A model generated the notes under the pieces. That model saw nothing but the letters and a program-made list of their open reading frames with translations, ran no database searches and was not told where the DNA came from. From assembly GCA_013820865.1 (NCBI GenBank), contig JACDHU010000086.1:1-6992 (forward strand): a stretch of DNA of 6,992 nucleotides, read 5' to 3'. The translations under genes were made by a program, and so were the position numbers. This DNA is from Chloroflexota bacterium. GTDB lineage: Bacteria > Chloroflexota > Limnocylindria > QHBO01. Shown one piece after another: positions 5,355 through 6,992 of the stretch (position 1 is its first letter; the number at the start of each line of letters is the position of its first letter).

Positions 5355-5576
5355 TCAGATCGCCGGAAGGAGGTTGAGCAGGCTGAAGGCGACGAACAGG
5401 CTGGCCAGGACAACGGTGAGTCGGAAGAGCGTGCGCTCGATACCGCGCCGGCTGCGATAGGCGGTCACCTCGCCGCCGAAGGCGCCACCGAGGCCGGTTC
5501 CGCGCTGCTGGAGCAGGATCGACGCAAGAAGCGCCACGGCGAGAATCATCTGGGCGAGAAGAAGGGGGGTCTGCAT
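5355..5576 (-). CDS. secG: Preprotein translocase subunit SecG
   Basis: SecG is the small, non-essential partner of SecY and SecE in the plasma-membrane Sec channel and helps SecA-driven export. The 73-residue product has the family layout: membrane helix 1 (about residues 5-22), then the conserved LLQQRGTGLGGAFGG loop (21-35), YRSRRGIERTLFRLT (40-54), and helix 2 (about 52-70). Length is typical of the short form. It begins 28 nt after the gpmI stop. I see no ribosome-binding sequence before the ATG. Instead TATCCT (5586-5591) lies 9 nt upstream, which would put a start site within about 3 nt of the ATG, suggesting leaderless or near-leaderless expression; read-through from gpmI is also possible. 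It is followed by two tRNA-Leu genes, a linkage also known from E. coli secG-leuU. Confidence 0.95.
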   Translation of the reverse strand: MQTPLLLAQMILAVALLASILLQQRGTGLGGAFGGEVTAYRSRRGIERTLFRLTVVLASLFVAFSLLNLLPAI

Positions 5577-5585
5577 GACCGGCGC

Positions 5586-5591
5586 AGGATA
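5586..5591 (-). promoter_or_regulatory. Candidate -10 box for near-leaderless secG
   Basis: TATCCT on the minus strand lies 9 nt before the secG ATG, inside the 28-nt gap after gpmI. The same hexamer is the -10 of the candidate tRNA-Phe promoter. No -35 match is seen 16 to 18 nt upstream. The lack of any purine-rich ribosome-binding site before secG is the supporting argument. Confidence 0.3.
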
Positions 5592-5604
5592 CCAGAGGAG
5601 CCGA

Positions 5605-6992
5605 TCAGCCGCGCTCGATCAGGCTCGCCCCAGTCATCTGCGGGCCCGACGGAATGGCGAGCAGTTCGCACAGCGTGGGCGCCACATCGGCCAATGAACC
5701 GTCGCGCAGACGCATGGACCGATGCGCCTCGCCCACGAGTACGAGTGGCACCGGCGATGTTGTGTGCTTGGTCTGCGGCTGCCCCTGCGCATCACGCATC
5801 TCCTCGATGTTGCCGTGGTCGGCAGTGATCACCAGGGTCGATCGCGTCCCGAGCGCGGCGCGCACCAACCGGCCCAGGCAGGCATCGACGAATTCGACCG
5901 CCTCTACCGCGGCGGACCAGACGCCGGTGTGGCCGACCATGTCGGGGTTCGCGTAGTTGACGACGATGAAGTCGTGCTGCCGGGCGTCGATGGCGGCGAC
6001 GACCGCGTCGGTGATCGGTGCTGCGCTCATCTCGGGCGCGAGGTCATAGGTCGGCACGTCGCGATTCGACGGCACCAGCGTGCGCTCCTCCCCCGCGAAG
6101 GCGTCCTCGACACCACCGTTGAAGAAGTACGTGACGTGCGCGTACTTCTCGGTCTCCGCGACGTGGAGCTGGCGCTTTCCGAGCCGCGCAAGGTGCGCGG
6201 CCAAGGAGTCCACGTCCATCGTCGGGAACGCCACCGTGGCGTCGAGCTCGTCGGGCGCGGTGTACTCGGTCAGGGTGACGAGTTCGACGCAGGGTGCCGA
6301 ACCGCGGTCGAAAACGTCGAAAGCGCGCGTCGTCAGAGCGTGCGACAGTTGACGAGCGCGATCAGCCCGGAAGTTGAGATGGATGGCCACGTCGCCGGTA
6401 GCAATCGGCACGGCACCGTCGATGACCGTTGGGGTGATGAACTCATCGCCGTCGCCGCGTCCGTACGCCTCCGCGATGGCCGCGGTGGCAGATGTCGTTC
6501 GCAGGCCAGTGGCATGCACAATGGCGTCATACGCTCGCTGGGTGCGTTCCCAACGCGCGTCGCGGTCCATGGCGTAGTAGCGGCCGCTGACGCTCGCGAG
6601 GTGCGCCCGGCCGTCGAATCGCACTTCGAGTGCGGGGAGGAATCGGTCCACGGATCGGGGGGCGGTGTCGCGGCCGTCGGCGAACGCGTGGAAGGCGACG
6701 CGATCTGGAGGAACGCCCGCGCGATGGGCAAGATCGACCATGGCCACGATGTGATCGTCGTGCGCGTGGACGCCGCCAGGCCCGACGAGCCCCATCAGAT
6801 GGAGCCGCGAGCCGCGCTCCAGCACGTCCCGGCAGGCGCCGAGCAGGACGTCGTTGGAGAAGAACGATCCGTCCGCGATGGCTGCGGAAATTCGCGGCAA
6901 GTCCTGGAGGACGCGGAAGCCTGCGCCGAGATTGAGGTGACCGACCTCGCTGTTGCCCATCTGTCCCGGCGGCAGGCCGACCGCTTCGCCCG
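5605..6992 (-). CDS. gpmI: 2,3-bisphosphoglycerate-independent phosphoglycerate mutase (5' end outside window)
   Basis: This enzyme interconverts 3- and 2-phosphoglycerate in glycolysis using two Mn ions and a phosphoserine intermediate. The frame stays open to the window edge, so the true start, about 50 residues further on, is missing; visible sequence begins GEAVGLPPGQ just before the serine motif. Counting from the methionine at 6958-6960, the catalytic Ser is S4 in MGNSEVGH. Other active-site residues are H65 (GGVHAHDD), the DGRD block (95-98), R127 and R133 (SGRYYAMDR), R198 and R201 (NFRADR), K272 (ETEKYAH), D340 and H344 (NPDMVGH), D381 and H382 (ADHGN) and H399 (TKHTTS). The spacing agrees with the Bacillus enzyme, and the implied full length of about 515 is normal. 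An internal ATG at 6960 is not the start, because family sequence continues upstream of it. secG follows after 28 nt in the same direction. Confidence 0.97.
   Translation of the reverse strand, partial: GEAVGLPPGQMGNSEVGHLNLGAGFRVLQDLPRISAAIADGSFFSNDVLLGACRDVLERGSRLHLMGLVGPGGVHAHDDHIVAMVDLAHRAGVPPDRVAFHAFADGRDTAPRSVDRFLPALEVRFDGRAHLASVSGRYYAMDRDARWERTQRAYDAIVHATGLRTTSATAAIAEAYGRGDGDEFITPTVIDGAVPIATGDVAIHLNFRADRARQLSHALTTRAFDVFDRGSAPCVELVTLTEYTAPDELDATVAFPTMDVDSLAAHLARLGKRQLHVAETEKYAHVTYFFNGGVEDAFAGEERTLVPSNRDVPTYDLAPEMSAAPITDAVVAAIDARQHDFIVVNYANPDMVGHTGVWSAAVEAVEFVDACLGRLVRAALGTRSTLVITADHGNIEEMRDAQGQPQTKHTTSPVPLVLVGEAHRSMRLRDGSLADVAPTLCELLAIPSGPQMTGASLIERG

Overview
The window is a GC-rich bacterial chromosome segment carrying conserved housekeeping genes. 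The set is gpmI, secG, two tRNA-Leu genes, tRNA-Val, a lemA-htpX pair and a second three-tRNA cluster, and all six tRNA genes encode CCA. GC-rich codon use, the use of a cofactor-independent phosphoglycerate mutase next to secG, and a short G6PD paralogue with an EEYPAGS-type C-terminus suggest a high-GC Chloroflexota-like (for example Limnocylindria-type) or actinobacterial genome. This placement is inference from gene content only.

Plus strand, 2-1958: three genes overlap by ATGA at both junctions. They are the C-terminal part of a ferric-reductase-like FAD/NAD(P)H oxidoreductase (cut by the window start), a 29-residue single-pass membrane microprotein, and a 439-residue member of the glucose-6-phosphate dehydrogenase family. 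The last keeps both active-site histidines but lacks the lysine of the DHYLGK motif. The arrangement implies translational coupling and perhaps a redox unit in which a dehydrogenase supplies NADPH to a membrane reductase (inference).

Minus strand, 6992-2014 (read right to left): gpmI (5' end outside the window), secG, tRNA-Leu(CAG), tRNA-Leu(GAG), a hairpin, tRNA-Val(TAC), an unassigned multi-pass membrane protein, lemA, htpX, then tRNA-Phe(GAA), tRNA-Gly(GCC) and tRNA-Gln(TTG). gpmI belongs to glycolysis, SecG to the Sec translocon, and LemA and HtpX are commonly paired in membrane-protein quality control. The two blocks converge at about 1959-2013, where I see no strong terminator. The non-genic stretches (2337-2536, 4957-5116, 5297-5354) hold candidate promoters and hairpins.

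No mobile element, CRISPR array, phage gene or clear new system is visible. The items most worth a second look are the overlapping reductase-microprotein-G6PD-like operon and the altered active site of its dehydrogenase.
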